Positions 62,455-64,000 of a stretch of DNA of 64,000 nt are shown here, one piece after another. The stretch's first letter is position 1. Every line of letters begins with the position of its first letter. This stretch comes from Kyrpidia tusciae DSM 2912 (lineage in GTDB: Bacteria > Bacillota > Bacilli > Kyrpidiales > Kyrpidiaceae): positions 2,790,001 to 2,854,000 of the forward strand of contig NC_014098.1 in NCBI RefSeq assembly GCF_000092905.1. Reading direction: 5' to 3'. Made by a program: the position numbers and the translations under genes. Below the pieces are notes generated by a model. That model ran no database searches and had not been told where the DNA came from. It was given only the letters and a program-made list of their open reading frames with translations.

Positions 62455-64000
62455 TGCGTTCCTCCCACAGCTCGGTGTTGTATTCGACAACCAGATTCCT
62501 GTTTCGGGTACGCCCCACTTGCAACACCGTATTGGGATGCCGTAAGCGAATGCGAATCTTCCCAGACGGATTGTCGACTTTTGCACTGCTCTCGATACCG
62601 AAAGGAGTGCCCATTTCTTCAATATCGATTAAATTTTGCGCCGCGAGAAATCCGCCCCGCATACTGCCGCGTATGAGAATTGAATTTCCGGCTTCCAAAG
62701 AGCTGGCGTAAGTACCAGGCCCGGTAACCACAATGCTCCCGGATGCCCTCACCGAACTGGAGGTGACACTGGCCGCCTTCACCGAGGCGGGTTCAGTGTG
62801 TTTCATCGATTCGATCTGGAAGATGTAATCAACCAACATGTGGTATAAAGCCATCACATGCTGTTCAGTGATGTTGGTCCTGCCAATGCCGAACCACCTT
62901 GAGCGGATCTCACGCACGATCTGGCGATACCGATCATCTGCGTTCAGCACTCCATCAGTCTCATTGCAGAAAGATTGCAGAAAACGTTCCAGATCCGGAT
63001 GACGGGTGGTAAGCAGTGCGTCCGCCAACAACCCCAGGTGTGTACCCTGGTCAATCCGCTGCCTGGCGTGCGCCACCAATTCTTGGAACTCCGCGTGAAA
63101 CTTCTCATATTCCACTATCCCTTTTTTCAACAGTTCATAAATTGTCGTGTACACAAGTTTGGATGCTCCCGCTACGATCTGCGACCCCACAATGGCATCA
63201 TTGACCGACACACCACGTTCTCCCAGCACCGTGGAGTGGAACACACCGCCATTTACCCGCACGGTTCCCGTGGCTTTGATATAGCTACCATCGAGTACCG
63301 ACCCCAACACCACAACGTCCCCGTCAAATTCAACTTTCCCGTCTTTGCTGGAGAGATCGTGGTCAATCACCAATTCCGGGATTATATCGATATGACTTTT
63401 CGTAAAGAGCAGTCGGCCACTACGAACTGCCACGAGGCGGTTATTTACTTCTATCACACCTTGCCCCAGCGTTGGCAGCGAGCGATGCACCGGGCATGGA
63501 ATCTCCCTGCCGAACACATCCCGCCCCGGCGCACCCGGTATCTCTGGTTCCAATACAGCGACCGTTGTCCCAATCCCAATGGATGTAATGCGCATCTGAC
63601 GCTGCAGAGGATCGTGTACCTTCGGAAGTTCAACCCGTCTGTAACGAGCCGCTCGGCCTGGAACGGGGGGAGTTCCCCGCAACACGATACATTCGGTCGT
63701 GTTCTTGGCCTGAGCAATGGTCTCAACTCCTGTCGGATCAAGTACCCCGACGTACCCCTCAGACTCCAACCGTGCGACAATTTCGGCGGTGCCCAACGGA
63801 TCGGGAAGCCTATCGATTGTTTCGATTTCTAGCACCGCACGATGCACACCGCCCATGTCTCTGAGGCGATGCTCTTGACCCGGTGTTACGTCGATTCTCC
63901 CAATGACTTCCATGTTGTCCTTCGTCACTTTTGTAGAAAACTGGAGCGATGGCAAACTCTTGGCCAGCGATACCTCGATATGCTGATTTTCATGAACAAC
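62417..64000 (-). CDS. FapA-like DUF342 protein (5' end beyond the window)
   Basis: At least 527 residues; the frame stays open to the edge (VVHENQHIEVSLAKS upstream of the first internal start at 63955). DUF342 hallmarks: the FDGDVVVLGSVLDGSYIKATGTVRVNGGV right-handed beta-helix (about 215-245), a helical insert (about 280-400), and a second beta-helix half SSVRASGSIVVTGPGTYASSLEAGNSILIRGSMRGG. Named FapA (flagellar assembly protein A) in Pfam; the cellular role in Bacillota is poorly defined, and polymer-like surface or scaffolding roles have been suggested. Confidence 0.82.
   Translation of the reverse strand, partial: VVHENQHIEVSLAKSLPSLQFSTKVTKDNMEVIGRIDVTPGQEHRLRDMGGVHRAVLEIETIDRLPDPLGTAEIVARLESEGYVGVLDPTGVETIAQAKNTTECIVLRGTPPVPGRAARYRRVELPKVHDPLQRQMRITSIGIGTTVAVLEPEIPGAPGRDVFGREIPCPVHRSLPTLGQGVIEVNNRLVAVRSGRLLFTKSHIDIIPELVIDHDLSSKDGKVEFDGDVVVLGSVLDGSYIKATGTVRVNGGVFHSTVLGERGVSVNDAIVGSQIVAGASKLVYTTIYELLKKGIVEYEKFHAEFQELVAHARQRIDQGTHLGLLADALLTTRHPDLERFLQSFCNETDGVLNADDRYRQIVREIRSRWFGIGRTNITEQHVMALYHMLVDYIFQIESMKHTEPASVKAASVTSSSVRASGSIVVTGPGTYASSLEAGNSILIRGSMRGGFLAAQNLIDIEEMGTPFGIESSAKVDNPSGKIRIRLRHPNTVLQVGRTRNRNLVVEYNTELWEERNEGPNTAPGRLA

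Overview
The window comes from a moderately high-GC, Gram-positive (Bacillota) chromosome. The signs are strong AGGAGG-type ribosome binding sites, frequent GTG and TTG starts, a DUF342/FapA protein, a yybP-ykoY manganese riboswitch ahead of a TerC gene, lipoprotein-anchored cytochrome c, and remains of an aerobic CO dehydrogenase (cox) maturation cluster. The IS load and gene content recall thermophilic Alicyclobacillaceae such as Kyrpidia, but that is inference only. No rRNA, tRNA or CRISPR array was seen.

Layout. (1) 1-5400: a lower-GC module with an RND adaptor and permease and a convergent TetR gene; matching operator-like palindromes sit at both promoters. (2) 5.7-9.2 kb: a decayed tetR, then an ABC-2 efflux operon (HlyD, ATPase, permease). 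(3) 9.4-15.3 kb: a 1,980-residue DUF4011/DUF3320 SF1 helicase with an N-terminal transglutaminase-like region and a C-terminal Vsr-like nuclease, a candidate one-gene defence system. (4) 15.5-22.3 kb: fetAB metal export, amino-acid permease plus EamA exporter, PLP aminotransferase, amidase. (5) 22.3-38.0 kb: a mobile-element nest bounded by two direct IS1182 copies. Inside are an IS91 with a truncated tyrosine-recombinase partner, a RIT (recombinase-in-trio) element, an IS110 and a DruA-like (DUF4338) IS both inserted in ritC, a truncated IS21, and an IS3 remnant. (6) 38.0-45.4 kb: Mn riboswitch and TerC, nitroreductase, an orphan Csx20-like gene with a phosphoesterase, M20 dipeptidase, cytochrome c, a secreted protein, and an orphan PD-(D/E)XK-like gene. 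(7) 45.5-50.1 kb: IS remnant, truncated xdhC-YHS, coxG, coxD, coxE, and an intact xdhC/coxI. (8) 51.2-58.5 kb: XRE-cupin regulator, a dpp-type peptide ABC operon, and an M19 dipeptidase. (9) 59-64 kb: acyl-CoA synthetase, MFS exporter, a truncated response-regulator-like ORF, and a FapA-like gene running off the edge.

The mobile nest can be dissected base by base. Removing the IS110 (about 2,071 bp) and the DruA-type IS (2,666 bp plus one copy of a 9-bp target duplication) restores ritC as a perfect 342-codon reading frame. The RIT ends are a 23-bp perfect inverted repeat, and its right end cuts istB inside the Walker A motif. The two IS1182 copies have exchanged flanks: TTGGG on both outer sides and GCCGGA on both inner sides. 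This is what recombination of an IS-bearing circle into a resident IS copy would leave.
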